In this document: piece by piece, positions 35,709-44,298 of the stretch
Layout of the letters: each line of letters begins with the position of its first letter
Position numbering within the stretch: the first letter of the stretch is position 1
Assembly: GCF_009915685.1 (NCBI RefSeq)
Contig: NZ_JAABLP010000007.1
Origin: Pannonibacter tanglangensis
GTDB taxonomy: Bacteria > Pseudomonadota > Alphaproteobacteria > Rhizobiales > Stappiaceae
Reading direction: 5' to 3' (one strand)
Length of the DNA stretch: 64,000 nucleotides
Notes under the pieces: generated by a model
The model's database searches: none
What the model saw: only the letters and a program-made list of their open reading frames with translations
Told to the model about the DNA's origin: nothing
Translations under genes and position numbers: made by a program

Positions 35709-37277
35709 GTGGTCCTGAAGATGACACGTGATGTTCCGGCCGGGCTTGCCGCGCGGCGACTGGCTCGGGTGACCATGGTAGCCGCAGGCCTGGCAGTCGC
35801 CTCTCTGATGATTGCGCCTGGACAGGCAATCGACCTGTCCCACCGCACCGACCTCACGGAAGCGGACCGGGCGCGGGTTGGCGAGATCCTGAGGGCTCCG
35901 GAGGATTTCTCCAGGCCCGAGGCTTTCGAGGCCATGAGCGCCGGGGCGGCGACGTCGAAGAAGCGCATCAACCGCGATGCCTTCTCGCATCCGACGGCCA
36001 ATCTGAGTTTCGAAGAGCAGCAGACGTTCCGGATCGGCAACGGTATCTTCCGCAAGCTCTGGGTGGCAGCGCCCTCGTCAACACAGGCCTCCGACGGGCT
36101 GGGGCCGCTCTACAACGCCCGGTCCTGTCAGGGGTGCCACCTGAAGGATGGTCGCGGCCAGCCGCCGCTGCCGGGTGACGAGGCCGTGTCGCTGTTCCTG
36201 CGGCTCTCCGTGCCGCCGCGCACCGACGCCGAACGGGAGGCGCTGGCGGCGCGCAAGATCCAGTCCGTGCCGGAGCCAACCTATGGCGGCCAGTTCCAGA
36301 CTTTCGCTGTGACCGGCCTCTCCGGCGAAGGCCGGATGGCCATCACGTATGAAGACATTCCGGTGACCCTGAGCGGCGGCGAGGTCGTGACGCTGCAGAA
36401 GCCGGTCTATGCCGCCGTTGATCTCGCCTATGGCCCGATGCAGCCGGACACGATGATCTCGCCGCGCGTGGCGCCGCCGATGATCGGTCTGGGCCTCTTG
36501 GAGGCGATCCATCCGGGCGATATCCTGGCGAAGGCCGACCCGGAGGATCGCGACGGCGACGGGATTTCCGGCCGGCCGAACCTGGTGCTTGATGCTGAGA
36601 CTGGCGAGACGGTGCTTGGCAGGTTTGGCTGGAAGGCGACGACGCCCAGCGTCCGCGTCCAGAGTGCTGGAGCGTTTTCCGGCGACATCGGCATTTCGAC
36701 GCCCGATCATCCCGACCCTTATGGCGACTGCACGACCGCGCAGACCGCCTGCCGCGCCCTGCCGACCGGCGAGCAGGAGCGGCTGGGGCCGACGGAAGCG
36801 CCCGATCCGGTGATGGATCTGGTCACCTTCTACTCGGAAAACCTGGCGGTGCCGGCGCGGCGCAAGGTGGATGACCCGCAAGTGCTGCGCGGCAAGGCGC
36901 TGTTCAGCACGCTGGGCTGCGCCTCCTGCCATACGCCGAAATACGTCACCTCGCGCGAGGCGGCCAATCCGGCGCACCGGTTCCAGCTGATCTGGCCCTA
37001 CACCGACCTGTTGCTGCATGACATGGGCGAGGGGCTGGCGGACAACCGGCCGGACGGCGATGCGGATGGCCGGGAATGGAAGACGCCGCCATTGTGGGGC
37101 ATCGGCTTGACGGAAACGGTCAGCGGGCATACGCGTTTCCTCCATGACGGCCGCGCAAGGTCGCTGCTGGAGGCTGTGCTCTGGCATGGCGGCGAGGCTG
37201 AGGCCGCGCGCGACGGCGTCGTTGGCCTTGCGCCCGATGACCGCGCGGCGCTGATCCGCTTCCTGGAGTCGCTGTAA
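35709..37277 (+). CDS. Di-haem oxidoreductase (DHOR/DUF1111, cytochrome c peroxidase-like)
   Basis: 522 residues from GTG 35709; ATG 35721 is an alternative. A signal peptide spans about 20-40 (MVAAGLAVASLMIAPGQA). Two c-type haem motifs are present, CQGCH (about residue 139) and CASCH (about 403), with YNARSCQGCHLKDGRG and LFSTLGCASCHTPKY contexts typical of the DHOR group. It should sit in the periplasm and pass electrons to or from its cluster partners, perhaps for iron redox handling. The stop is followed after 2 bp by the next imelysin gene. Confidence 0.88.
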   Translation: MVLKMTRDVPAGLAARRLARVTMVAAGLAVASLMIAPGQAIDLSHRTDLTEADRARVGEILRAPEDFSRPEAFEAMSAGAATSKKRINRDAFSHPTANLSFEEQQTFRIGNGIFRKLWVAAPSSTQASDGLGPLYNARSCQGCHLKDGRGQPPLPGDEAVSLFLRLSVPPRTDAEREALAARKIQSVPEPTYGGQFQTFAVTGLSGEGRMAITYEDIPVTLSGGEVVTLQKPVYAAVDLAYGPMQPDTMISPRVAPPMIGLGLLEAIHPGDILAKADPEDRDGDGISGRPNLVLDAETGETVLGRFGWKATTPSVRVQSAGAFSGDIGISTPDHPDPYGDCTTAQTACRALPTGEQERLGPTEAPDPVMDLVTFYSENLAVPARRKVDDPQVLRGKALFSTLGCASCHTPKYVTSREAANPAHRFQLIWPYTDLLLHDMGEGLADNRPDGDADGREWKTPPLWGIGLTETVSGHTRFLHDGRARSLLEAVLWHGGEAEAARDGVVGLAPDDRAALIRFLESL

Positions 37278-37279
37278 CC

Positions 37280-38410
37280 ATGCTGAAAATCCCCGCCGCG
37301 CTCGTTGCCCTGTCCCTGCTGACGGCCGGGGGCGCGCGTGGTGAAACGACTGTTCAGCCTGTTCAGGTCGGGCAGCCGGCTCGGGTTGCGGCCTCCTACG
37401 GGGATTATGTGCGTTCCAGCCTTGAGGGCTACATCCGTCCGGCCATGGGCCGGTTTGCCAGCGATGCGGCACGCCTTCCCGATGCCGTGCAAGGGGCCTG
37501 TGCCGCCGGCGATGACAGCGCCCGCGAGGAGTTCCGGGCCGTCTACGGGGCGACGCTGGCCTCCTTCGCCCGCATCGGTTTCCTCCGGTTCGGCCCGCTT
37601 GCCGAGGCCAACCGGCTGGAGCGGCTGGCCTTCCTGCCGGATGCGCGCGGCGTCGCCCAGCGGCAAGTGCGCAGGATCCTCGCCGACAGGGATCCGACCG
37701 CGGCGACTGCAGAGCAGCTGGCGGGCAAGAGCGTCGCCGTGCAGGGGCTGACGGCACTCCAGCTCGTTGCCTTTGACGAGGAGGGGAGGGTGACCCTGGG
37801 CGGCACGGGCGATCCGGATGCGGCCTTTTCCTGTGCCTATGCGCTCGCCATTGCCGGCAATGTGGCCAGCCTTGCCGGGGATCTGGCCCGGGACTGGGCT
37901 GACCCGGCCGGTTTTTCCGGGGAGCTGCTCGCCCCCGGACCGGACCGGCCGCTGCTGAAAAGCGACAAGGAGGCGGCGGAGCTGATCTTCAACGCGATCG
38001 TCACCGGCTTCGTCATCGTCCGCGATCAGGATCTGTTGCCGGCGCTGGGCTCTGGTCCGGACAGTGCCAAGCCCGGACGGCTGCCCTTTGCCCGCTCCGG
38101 CTTCACGCTCGCCTATCTGTCGGCGGAGATCAGTGGGCTGGCGGAAGCGCTGAAGGCAGGCAGCTACGAGCGCGGGCTCGACAGCGAGGGGACCTGGATC
38201 CCGGCCTCGCTCGAATTCGAGTTCGGCAATGCGCTGAAGGCGCTGGCGCGCCTGCGCGAGCCGATGCGGGTGACCCTTGCCGAGCCGGAGACGCACGCCG
38301 GACTGTCCTATGTCGCGCTCGTGCTGAAAGGCCTGCGCGACACGGTGGCGCTCAATCTGGCCGGGTCGCTGAACCTTTCCGGAGGCTTCAATGCGCTGGA
38401 CGGGGACTGA
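37280..38410 (+). CDS. Second imelysin-family protein
   Basis: A 376-residue protein with a signal peptide (LKIPAALVALSLLTAGGARG). It is more divergent than the first imelysin: the helical imelysin pattern SYGDYVRSSLEGYIRPAMGRF and AVQGLTALQLVAFDE is present, with GLTALQLV in place of GYHAIEFL, so the His of the signature is absent. This is the usual second-imelysin type of the cluster. It overlaps the DUF1513 gene by 20 bp. Probable role: an accessory periplasmic partner in the same iron-linked system. Confidence 0.82.
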   Translation: MLKIPAALVALSLLTAGGARGETTVQPVQVGQPARVAASYGDYVRSSLEGYIRPAMGRFASDAARLPDAVQGACAAGDDSAREEFRAVYGATLASFARIGFLRFGPLAEANRLERLAFLPDARGVAQRQVRRILADRDPTAATAEQLAGKSVAVQGLTALQLVAFDEEGRVTLGGTGDPDAAFSCAYALAIAGNVASLAGDLARDWADPAGFSGELLAPGPDRPLLKSDKEAAELIFNAIVTGFVIVRDQDLLPALGSGPDSAKPGRLPFARSGFTLAYLSAEISGLAEALKAGSYERGLDSEGTWIPASLEFEFGNALKALARLREPMRVTLAEPETHAGLSYVALVLKGLRDTVALNLAGSLNLSGGFNALDGD

Positions 38411-39545
38411 GGCGGCGGTCCTGAATCGCCGCAGCTTTCTCTCCGGCCTTGCCGCAGCCGGTCTCCTGCCGCTGTTGCCGCATCGCACGGCGGCGGCCCT
38501 CGGGGCGGGCGATCCGGATGAGCCGCTTTTTGCCAGTGCGCGGCGCAATGCGGACGGACGCCATGCCGTCGCGATCCTGACGGCTGACGGGCGGGACGTG
38601 CTGGACGTGCCGCTGCCTGACCGGGGCCACGGCATCGCCCTGTCGCCGGACCGCAGCCGCTTCGTCACCTTCGCGCGCCGGCCGGGGCAGTTCCTGATGC
38701 TTGTCGACCACGAGGGACGGCAGGCGCCACAGGTGACGAGCGCCGAACCGGGGCGTCACTATTACGGCCACGGGGTGTTTTCTGGCGACGGCCGGCTGGT
38801 CTATGCGGTCGAGAACGCATTCGGGCCCGTGGGCGAGGAAACGCGCGGCCGCGTCGGCATCTATGATGCAAGCGGGGAGCGCCTCATCCGGATCGGCGAG
38901 TTCGACACCCATGGCGTCGGGCCGCATGACATCCTGCTGGCCGAGGAGGGCCGCGTGCTGGTGGTCGCCAATGGCGGCATCGACACGCATCCGGTCACGG
39001 GGCGCGACATGCTCAATCTCGACCGGATGCAGCCGTCGATTGCCCGCATCGATGCTGCGAGCGGGGACCTGCTCGGGCTGTTCCGGCTGCCGCCGGACCT
39101 GTCTCAAGTGTCGCTGCGCCACATGGCGCTGGATGCGGCCGGATCAGTCTGGATCGGCGGACAGTTCGAGGGCGATGCGGGACTGACCCCGCCCCTGGTC
39201 GCCAGACTGTCCCGGGAGGGCGGCCTGTCGGTGGTGGATGTGCCCGAGGGGCTGCTGAAGCGGCTCGGCAACTATGTCGGCTCGGTGGCGGTGAACGCGC
39301 CGGCCGGGCTCGTCGCCCTGTCCAGTCCGCGCGGCGGCCATGTGCTTTATCTGTCGGCCGCTGACGGAACGCCGGTCGGCAGCCATCCGATTGCGGATGT
39401 CTGCGGGCTGGCCCCGCTCGACGACGGGTTCCTGGTTTCCGATGGTGCGGGTGGCCTTGCCTTTGGGTCGGGCCGTGAACCGGCGGCCGAGCCCTATGCC
39501 CGGCCGGCCGGCGTGTCCTGGGACAATCACATGGCTGCGCTGTAA
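38391..39545 (+). CDS. DUF1513 beta-propeller-like protein with Tat signal
   Basis: A 384-residue protein. The N-terminus LNRRSFLSGLAAAGLLPLL is a twin-arginine (Tat) signal, so it is exported folded. Repeats such as GHGIALSPDRSRFVTFAR, GHGVFSGDGRLVYAVEN and GPHDILLAEEGRVLVVANGG suggest a seven-bladed propeller of the DUF1513 family. The start overlaps the previous gene. DUF1513 genes nearly always close imelysin/DHOR clusters; the biochemical role is unknown. It converges on the cobalamin-controlled permease gene. Confidence 0.85.
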   Translation: MRWTGTEAAVLNRRSFLSGLAAAGLLPLLPHRTAAALGAGDPDEPLFASARRNADGRHAVAILTADGRDVLDVPLPDRGHGIALSPDRSRFVTFARRPGQFLMLVDHEGRQAPQVTSAEPGRHYYGHGVFSGDGRLVYAVENAFGPVGEETRGRVGIYDASGERLIRIGEFDTHGVGPHDILLAEEGRVLVVANGGIDTHPVTGRDMLNLDRMQPSIARIDAASGDLLGLFRLPPDLSQVSLRHMALDAAGSVWIGGQFEGDAGLTPPLVARLSREGGLSVVDVPEGLLKRLGNYVGSVAVNAPAGLVALSSPRGGHVLYLSAADGTPVGSHPIADVCGLAPLDDGFLVSDGAGGLAFGSGREPAAEPYARPAGVSWDNHMAAL

Positions 39546-39568
39546 CACGGCCATCTGGTTGCCTGTCC

Positions 39569-40636
39569 CTAGCGCTCCCGCGCCATCAGCCAGATGAAGA
39601 ACACCCCGCCGACGAGGCCGGTGACGATGCCGATGGGCATGTCCTCGGGCGCCATGATCACGCGCGCGCAGATGTCGGCGAGGATCAGGAACAGGGCTCC
39701 GGCCAGCGCCGACAGCGGGATGACGCGGGCATTGTCGCCCCCGGCAATCAGGCGCACCAGATGCGGCATCATCAGGCCGACGAAGCCGATGATGCCGGAG
39801 AAGGCGACGCAGACCCCCGTGACGAGCGCTCCGGCGACAAACACCGACAGGCGCAGCCGCGTGACAGGGACGCCAAGGGTCGAGGCGGTCTCGTCGCCGA
39901 GGGTGACGGCGTTGAGTGCGCCGGCCTTGAACCACAGCCACAGGCCGCAGGGCACCAGCACCGCAAGCGGATAGATGAGGTGGTTCCATTGCGCGAGGCC
40001 AAGCCCGCCCAGCATCCAGAACACCACCGTGTGGGTGGCCTTCGGATCGGCCAGGAAAATCAGGATGTTGGCCAGCGCCATGATGATGAAGGAGACGGCG
40101 ACGCCGGCCAGCACCAGCCGGTCCGGCGAGCCGGCGCGGGCGACCTTCACCACGCCCAGCACGATGGCGGTTGCCACCAGCGCACCGGCAAAGGCCAGCA
40201 GCGGCACGGTCAGGAGACCAAGGAACAGCCCCGTGTGCAGCAGCGCCAGGATGGCACCGAAGGCCGCACCCGACGAAATGCCGAGCAGGTGGGGATCCGC
40301 GAGGGGGTTGCGGGTGACCGACTGCAGCACCGCGCCGGTGACGGCAAGTCCGGCCCCGACGAGGGCAGCGAGCAGCGCCCGGGGGAAGCGGATGTCCCAG
40401 ACAATCGCTTCCCGGGCCGCTGTCCAGGTCTTGGTCACGGAGCCGGGCAGAAGCTTGTTGGCCACGATCCCGGCGACATCGCCGAGGGGAACGGAAATGG
40501 CCCCCACGGCGACGGCGGTCAGGATGGCAAGGACGAGGAGGCCCAGGCCGACCACGCCGGTGAGCAGCACCGGCCAGAGCCGGTGTTGCTCACCCGGGAC
40601 GGCGGCCGCTGCCTCACTTTCCAGCGAAACCGTCAA
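39569..40636 (-). CDS. FecCD/BtuC-type ABC transporter permease
   Basis: A 355-residue permease with about ten membrane segments and the family signatures RFPRALLAALVGAGLAVTGAVLQSVTRNPLADP and GFVGLMMPHLVRLI. The start is uncertain: no ATG lies in a suitable place, and TTG 40636 (LTVSLESE) would overlap the binding-protein gene by 23 bp. It is the last gene of a riboswitch-controlled operon. The fold serves siderophores, haem or cobalamin; the riboswitch favours a corrinoid or cobalt-linked substrate, giving a BtuC-like role by inference. Confidence 0.85.
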   Translation of the reverse strand: MTVSLESEAAAAVPGEQHRLWPVLLTGVVGLGLLVLAILTAVAVGAISVPLGDVAGIVANKLLPGSVTKTWTAAREAIVWDIRFPRALLAALVGAGLAVTGAVLQSVTRNPLADPHLLGISSGAAFGAILALLHTGLFLGLLTVPLLAFAGALVATAIVLGVVKVARAGSPDRLVLAGVAVSFIIMALANILIFLADPKATHTVVFWMLGGLGLAQWNHLIYPLAVLVPCGLWLWFKAGALNAVTLGDETASTLGVPVTRLRLSVFVAGALVTGVCVAFSGIIGFVGLMMPHLVRLIAGGDNARVIPLSALAGALFLILADICARVIMAPEDMPIGIVTGLVGGVFFIWLMARER

Positions 40637-41549
40637 CGAGCTTCTCCACGGCGCGGATGTTGCGGGGGCCAGGCGTCGCCTCGACATACTCGAGCACCAC
40701 GAAGCGGTCATTCTTCACGGCATCGACATTGGCGAAGGCCGGGTTGGCCTTGAGGAAGGCGATCTTCTGCTCGGCGGTAACGTTGCCGTAGTTCACGATC
40801 ACGATCACTTCCGGGTTGCGGTCGACCACGGGCTCCCAGGCGACGGTGGCCCAGCTCTTGTCCAGGTCATCCATGATGTTCTTGCCGCCGGCAGCCTCGA
40901 TCAGCGCGGTCGGCATGGCGTAGCGGCCGGCGGTGAAGGGGGTGTCCTCGCCGCTGTCATAGACGAAGACGCGCAAGGGATTGGACTTGTCGACCTTGGC
41001 GGTTGCCTCTGCCAGCTTTGCCTCGTACCCGGCGACCAATTCCTTTGCCTTGTCCTCGACGCCGAAGATGCGGCCGAGGTTGATCAGGTCGTTGTACATG
41101 TCGGCCATGGAGATCTTCTCCTTCGGGCCGATATGGATGCAGCTTTCGGTGAGCTCGTAGACCTGGATGCCGAAGGGGGCGAGGGTCTCGGGCGTGACCT
41201 CGCCGCCGACCTTCATGCCGTAGTTCCAGCCAGCGAAATAGAAGTCGGCCTCGGCGCCGAGCAGCACTTCCTTGGTCGGGTATTTTTCCGAAAGCTCGGG
41301 CAGCTCGGTAACGCCCTTGCGCATTTCCTCATCCAGCGTCTTCCAGCCGGACACGCCGGTGTAGCCGGCCATGCGGTCGGTCAGGCCGAGCACCAGCATC
41401 ATTTCGGTGAGGTTGACGTCGTTGGAAATGGCGCGCTTCGGCGCGGCCTCGAAGGTCACGTCGCGGTTGCAGCTCTTCACGGTCACCGGGTAGGCCGCGG
41501 CGGCCACGGTGGAGAGCAGGAAAGCGGCGAGGGCAAGTTTCAGACGCAT
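40614..41549 (-). CDS. Periplasmic binding protein of the cobalamin-regulated ABC transporter
   Basis: A 311-residue class III solute-binding protein with signal peptide LALAAFLLSTVAAAA. The two-lobed FepB/BtuF fold is seen as PKRAISNDVNLTEMMLVLGLTDRMAGYTG, then a long helix (LINLGRIFGVEDKAKELVAGYEAKL) and EVIVIVNYGNVTAEQKIAFLK. Relatives are usually annotated as iron-siderophore proteins. Here the operon lies behind a cobalamin riboswitch, so BtuF-like corrinoid capture is more likely, or uptake of a related complex. An 18-bp gap separates it from the ATPase gene. Confidence 0.85.
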   Translation of the reverse strand: MRLKLALAAFLLSTVAAAAYPVTVKSCNRDVTFEAAPKRAISNDVNLTEMMLVLGLTDRMAGYTGVSGWKTLDEEMRKGVTELPELSEKYPTKEVLLGAEADFYFAGWNYGMKVGGEVTPETLAPFGIQVYELTESCIHIGPKEKISMADMYNDLINLGRIFGVEDKAKELVAGYEAKLAEATAKVDKSNPLRVFVYDSGEDTPFTAGRYAMPTALIEAAGGKNIMDDLDKSWATVAWEPVVDRNPEVIVIVNYGNVTAEQKIAFLKANPAFANVDAVKNDRFVVLEYVEATPGPRNIRAVEKLVDGFAGK

Positions 41550-41567
41550 GTCAGTGGGTCTCTTCAG

Positions 41568-42335
41568 TCAGAGGTGAAAGGAGAAGCGGGGGTGTTGCCC
41601 GCTGAGATCGATCCGCGAGCGCACGGAAAAGGCGCCCGCGATGTGGGTTTCGGTGAAGACCTCGGCCGGGGCGCCTTCGGTCAGGACGCGGCCGCCGGCA
41701 AGCAGCAGCACCCGGTCGGCATATTCGGCGGCGAGCGTCAGATCGTGCAGGGTGGTGATCACCGTGAGGCCGAGGCCCCGCAGCAGGGCCATCAGCTCGA
41801 GCTGGTGGCGGATGTCGAGGTGGTTGGTCGGCTCGTCCAGGATCAGCAGCTTGGGGGCCTGGGCCAGCGCCCGGGCCACCATCACGCGCTGGCGCTCGCC
41901 ACCCGACAGGGTGCCGAAGGGCCGTTCGGCCAGAGCGTTGAGATGCAGGCGGGCGAGCGCATGGGCAATCGCATCGCGGTCGGCCGACCCGGCCGCGCTG
42001 AGACCGCGCTGATGCGGCAGACGCCCGAGCGCCACGATCTGGCGCACGGTCAGGGCAAAATCCGTCGGCTGCTCCTGCAGCACGGCAGCGATCCGGCAGG
42101 CGACATCGCGGGCGGGCAGGCTCCAGATGTCGGTGCCTTCCAGCCGGACATGCCCGCGGCGGGGACGATGAAAGCGGTAGAGCAGCCGCAGCAGCGACGA
42201 CTTGCCGGCTCCGTTGGCACCGCAGATCGCCAGCACCTCGCCCTGGTTGAGCGTGAGGCTGATGTCGGCCAGAAGGTCAGGCCGGCCGCGCGGTCCCCAG
42301 CAGAGGCCTTCCGCCTCGAAAAAGGGCGCGCTCAT
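41568..42335 (-). CDS. FecE/BtuD-type ABC transporter ATP-binding protein
   Basis: A 255-residue ATPase from ATG 42335, which overlaps the DUF1636 stop (ATGA). Walker A is GANGAGKSS, the signature is LSGGERQRVMVARALAQ, and Walker B is LLILDEPTNHLD, followed by the H-loop (TTLHDLTLA). Relation to BtuD/FecE/HmuV is clear from PTDFALTVRQIVALGRLPH. It powers the permease and binding protein encoded next. Confidence 0.9.
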   Translation of the reverse strand: MSAPFFEAEGLCWGPRGRPDLLADISLTLNQGEVLAICGANGAGKSSLLRLLYRFHRPRRGHVRLEGTDIWSLPARDVACRIAAVLQEQPTDFALTVRQIVALGRLPHQRGLSAAGSADRDAIAHALARLHLNALAERPFGTLSGGERQRVMVARALAQAPKLLILDEPTNHLDIRHQLELMALLRGLGLTVITTLHDLTLAAEYADRVLLLAGGRVLTEGAPAEVFTETHIAGAFSVRSRIDLSGQHPRFSFHL

Positions 42336-42775
42336 GTGCAGGCATCGGCATCCGGGGGAAGCACCCGGCCGGAGGCGGGGATGCGCGCGAGGGCGGTGCG
42401 GGCCAGCTTGCCGGGCCGCTCTGAGGCCTTGCACCAGCCGTCCGGAAGTTCCTCGTACTGGCGGGCAAAGCGGGCAATGTCCTCGGCGTCGGCGAGCTCC
42501 ATGTCGCCAAAGAGCCAGGTGGTCTTGTCCTGCGACTGGAGGGCGATGGCGCAGGGGCGGCCGCAGGCGGCCATGCACTCGATGCCGCCGACGCGCCAGG
42601 CGGCGTCTGCGGCCATCTGTGCCGTAAGCTCTGCCAGAAGCGCCTTGCCGGGACGCTCTTCACTGCCGCGCGGGCGGCAGGTCACGCAGACCACCAGCTC
42701 GTGCGTCTGCTGTGCGGGATGCCGGTCATCTCCGGCCATAGGGGATTGGGCCTTGATCGGCCGTTGAATGGTCAC
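42332..42775 (-). CDS. DUF1636 family protein, first gene of cobalamin-regulated operon
   Basis: A 147-residue protein. GTG 42775 is preferred over ATG 42739 because an AAGGAG site lies eight bases before it. Cysteines occur as VVCVTCRPRG near the N-terminus and CMAACGRPCAIAL in the middle, the layout of DUF1636, a thioredoxin-like ferredoxin-type fold expected to bind metal or a cluster. DUF1636 genes are repeatedly found with cobalamin/cobalt genes. The riboswitch ends 47 bp upstream, so this is the first controlled cistron. Function unproven. Confidence 0.82.
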   Translation of the reverse strand: MTIQRPIKAQSPMAGDDRHPAQQTHELVVCVTCRPRGSEERPGKALLAELTAQMAADAAWRVGGIECMAACGRPCAIALQSQDKTTWLFGDMELADAEDIARFARQYEELPDGWCKASERPGKLARTALARIPASGRVLPPDADACT

Positions 42776-42821
42776 CGTGTTGCTCCTTCCGGGACACCCC
42801 GCCCGGTGGCTGTTGTGGGTC

Positions 42822-43033
42822 GGTGATGGCAGGTCTCCTGACTTGCGGGTCGTCGCCTTGCCCTGCCTTCCCATCCCGTGCCGGTCGTACGGCACTTGGG
42901 ACAGTGGCTGTCTGGGGTCGGCTCTCCGCCTACAGTTGCGGGGGCAGTCACGGACTTGGCGCCTGTTGGCTACACCGTACCGTGTTCCCTTTTCACCCGG
43001 CGAAGCGCTTGTTCGCCGGGAACCATCACGGTG
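42822..43033 (-). promoter_or_regulatory. Cobalamin (adenosylcobalamin-type) riboswitch
   Basis: On the minus strand the conserved blocks appear in order: a 5' stem with AAGGGAACACGGT, then GACTGCCCCCGCAACTGTAGGCGG, GCCACTGTCC, a peripheral stem, GGGAAGGC, and GTCAGGAGACCTGCCATCA, the B12 box. Spacing and total length of about 210 nt match the class. It lies directly before the DUF1636-ABC operon. Binding cobalamin normally represses such leaders by hiding the ribosome-binding site or ending transcription. Confidence 0.95.
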
Positions 43034-43105
43034 AATGATCAGGGCAGGGGCGTGTGTTGTCAAGGCAATGCCACCGGGTTTGGACAAGACCACCCGGTGT
43101 GTACA

Positions 43106-43125
43106 TGTAATGTAATTACGTTACA
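43106..43125. promoter_or_regulatory. Near-perfect 20-bp palindrome, Zur-like candidate operator
   Basis: Half-sites TGTAATGTAA and TTACGTTACA pair at 18 of 20 positions. It sits about 70 bp upstream of the riboswitch start and just past the RES toxin stop. The shape is like Zur/Fur-family boxes of proteobacteria, but I cannot confirm which regulator, if any, binds. Confidence 0.4.
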
Positions 43126-43137
43126 AGTACGAACTGC

Positions 43138-43836
43138 CTAGCCGGCGTCCATCTCGACGGAGAAGTGCGGCGTGCCCGACCAGCGCAACGTCCAGCTGGC
43201 GCCCGGCCGGACGTTCTGGATGATGCCGGGATCGAAGGCGACGAAGCAGCGGCCGCCCGGCTGGCGCACGGACGGGTAGAGCAGGCCGCGATGTCCCTTG
43301 CGGCGCAGATCGGCCGCCAGCGCCTGGCCAGCCGGATAGCCGGCCGCGGGTTCCGCCGCCAGTGCCGGGTGCTCGGGCGTGTCCGTCAGGTCCGGAAAGT
43401 CGCCGATGAAGTCGGCGAGGAGTTCCACATAGGCGGCCTCCGCGTGGAAATGGCCGATGTAGGCGAGTTCCCGCGTGCGGTGAAACCCCACCTCGGCGGC
43501 GGAGGTCAGTGGATCATAGGCACAGTACCACGCGCCGCGGTCGCCGGCGTTGAAGCGGTTGCCGGTCGGCCGCGTGTAGACAAACGCGGCGTTGACATGG
43601 GTCTCGCCATAGAGGGCGAGATCGGCCTTGCGGCGGAGGAACGCCAGCTCCCGCCTGTCGATGCCGGGGCTGCCCTCCCGCTCGGCCTTCAGCCGCGCGT
43701 TGGTCAGGCCTTCCAGCTCGGCCAGGATTTCCGCTTCCCGGTCGCTGTCGACAAGACCGCGCAGCACGGGCGGCTTGTGGTGTGTTTTCGAGATCAGCCG
43801 GATCAGGGCGCGGTCGGCGATCGCGGTGAGCTTCAC
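43138..43836 (-). CDS. RES-domain toxin (NAD+-degrading family)
   Basis: A 232-residue protein starting at GTG 43836 within a GTGA overlap of the antitoxin stop. RES-type motifs are RPTGNRFNAGDRGAWYCAYDPLTSAAEVGFH, with the Arg and Glu expected in the active site, and GHRGLLYPSVRQPGGRCFVAFDP at the C-terminus, which holds the family Ser. RES toxins such as MbcT cleave or phosphorolyse NAD+ and stop growth. The coupled antitoxin-first order matches RES-Xre pairs. All key residues appear present. Confidence 0.88.
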   Translation of the reverse strand: MKLTAIADRALIRLISKTHHKPPVLRGLVDSDREAEILAELEGLTNARLKAEREGSPGIDRRELAFLRRKADLALYGETHVNAAFVYTRPTGNRFNAGDRGAWYCAYDPLTSAAEVGFHRTRELAYIGHFHAEAAYVELLADFIGDFPDLTDTPEHPALAAEPAAGYPAGQALAADLRRKGHRGLLYPSVRQPGGRCFVAFDPGIIQNVRPGASWTLRWSGTPHFSVEMDAG

Positions 43837-44267
43837 GCGCCACCTCGGAGGGCATCGAGATAGGTCCGCACGCTGAGGATCTTCGGCAGGCCGCCGTCGA
43901 TCATCGCGTCGACCGGGCGCTGGCCGTCAAATTCCGGCCCGGTGTTGGGCAGCCTGATCCAGCGGTCGGCAAGATCCGGACTGAAGTAGAGTTGCAGCGA
44001 CTTGTAGATGCCGATGAGGGCGCTGAGGCGCAACAGCTGATCGCGGGTCAGCTCGCCCCGGAAGTTCGCGGACTTGGCGCGTTTCCAGGAGGAGTCCGAC
44101 ATGTCGCACAGACCTGCAGCCTCGCGAACGGTCAACGACCAGGCGTCGGCGACGCGGCTGTAGGCCTTGAGGCCGACGGCCTGAAGGTCGTCGACGGGCC
44201 GGGGCTTGAGAGCAGCTTCCATGCGGTCACCGTGCCAGTGAGGGTCGATACGCTCAAGATGGATCAT
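43833..44267 (-). CDS. Xre/MbcA/ParS-family antitoxin
   Basis: 144 residues if ATG 44267 is used; ATG 44222 (MEAALKPRPVDDLQ) is also possible, and neither has a clear Shine-Dalgarno. A helix-turn-helix-like N-terminal half (VREAAGLCDMSDSSWKRAKS) is followed by the MbcA/ParS domain with LRLSALIGIYKSLQLYFSPDLADRW and the C-terminal PKILSVRTYLDALRGG, the part that binds the RES active site. It usually represses its own operon. An AT-rich promoter-like stretch lies at about 44265-44290. Confidence 0.85.
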   Translation of the reverse strand: MIHLERIDPHWHGDRMEAALKPRPVDDLQAVGLKAYSRVADAWSLTVREAAGLCDMSDSSWKRAKSANFRGELTRDQLLRLSALIGIYKSLQLYFSPDLADRWIRLPNTGPEFDGQRPVDAMIDGGLPKILSVRTYLDALRGGA

Positions 44268-44298
44268 ATGGACCAAAATACAAGGTCAAATGATCCGG

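Noticed and set aside
39569..42335. Calling this ABC transporter an iron-siderophore system
   Set aside because: The sequence family alone allows it, but the cobalamin riboswitch upstream argues for a corrinoid or cobalt-linked substrate.
39975..42767. 930-residue open frame antisense to the ABC operon
   Set aside because: Spans three real genes on the other strand and has no recognisable domain.
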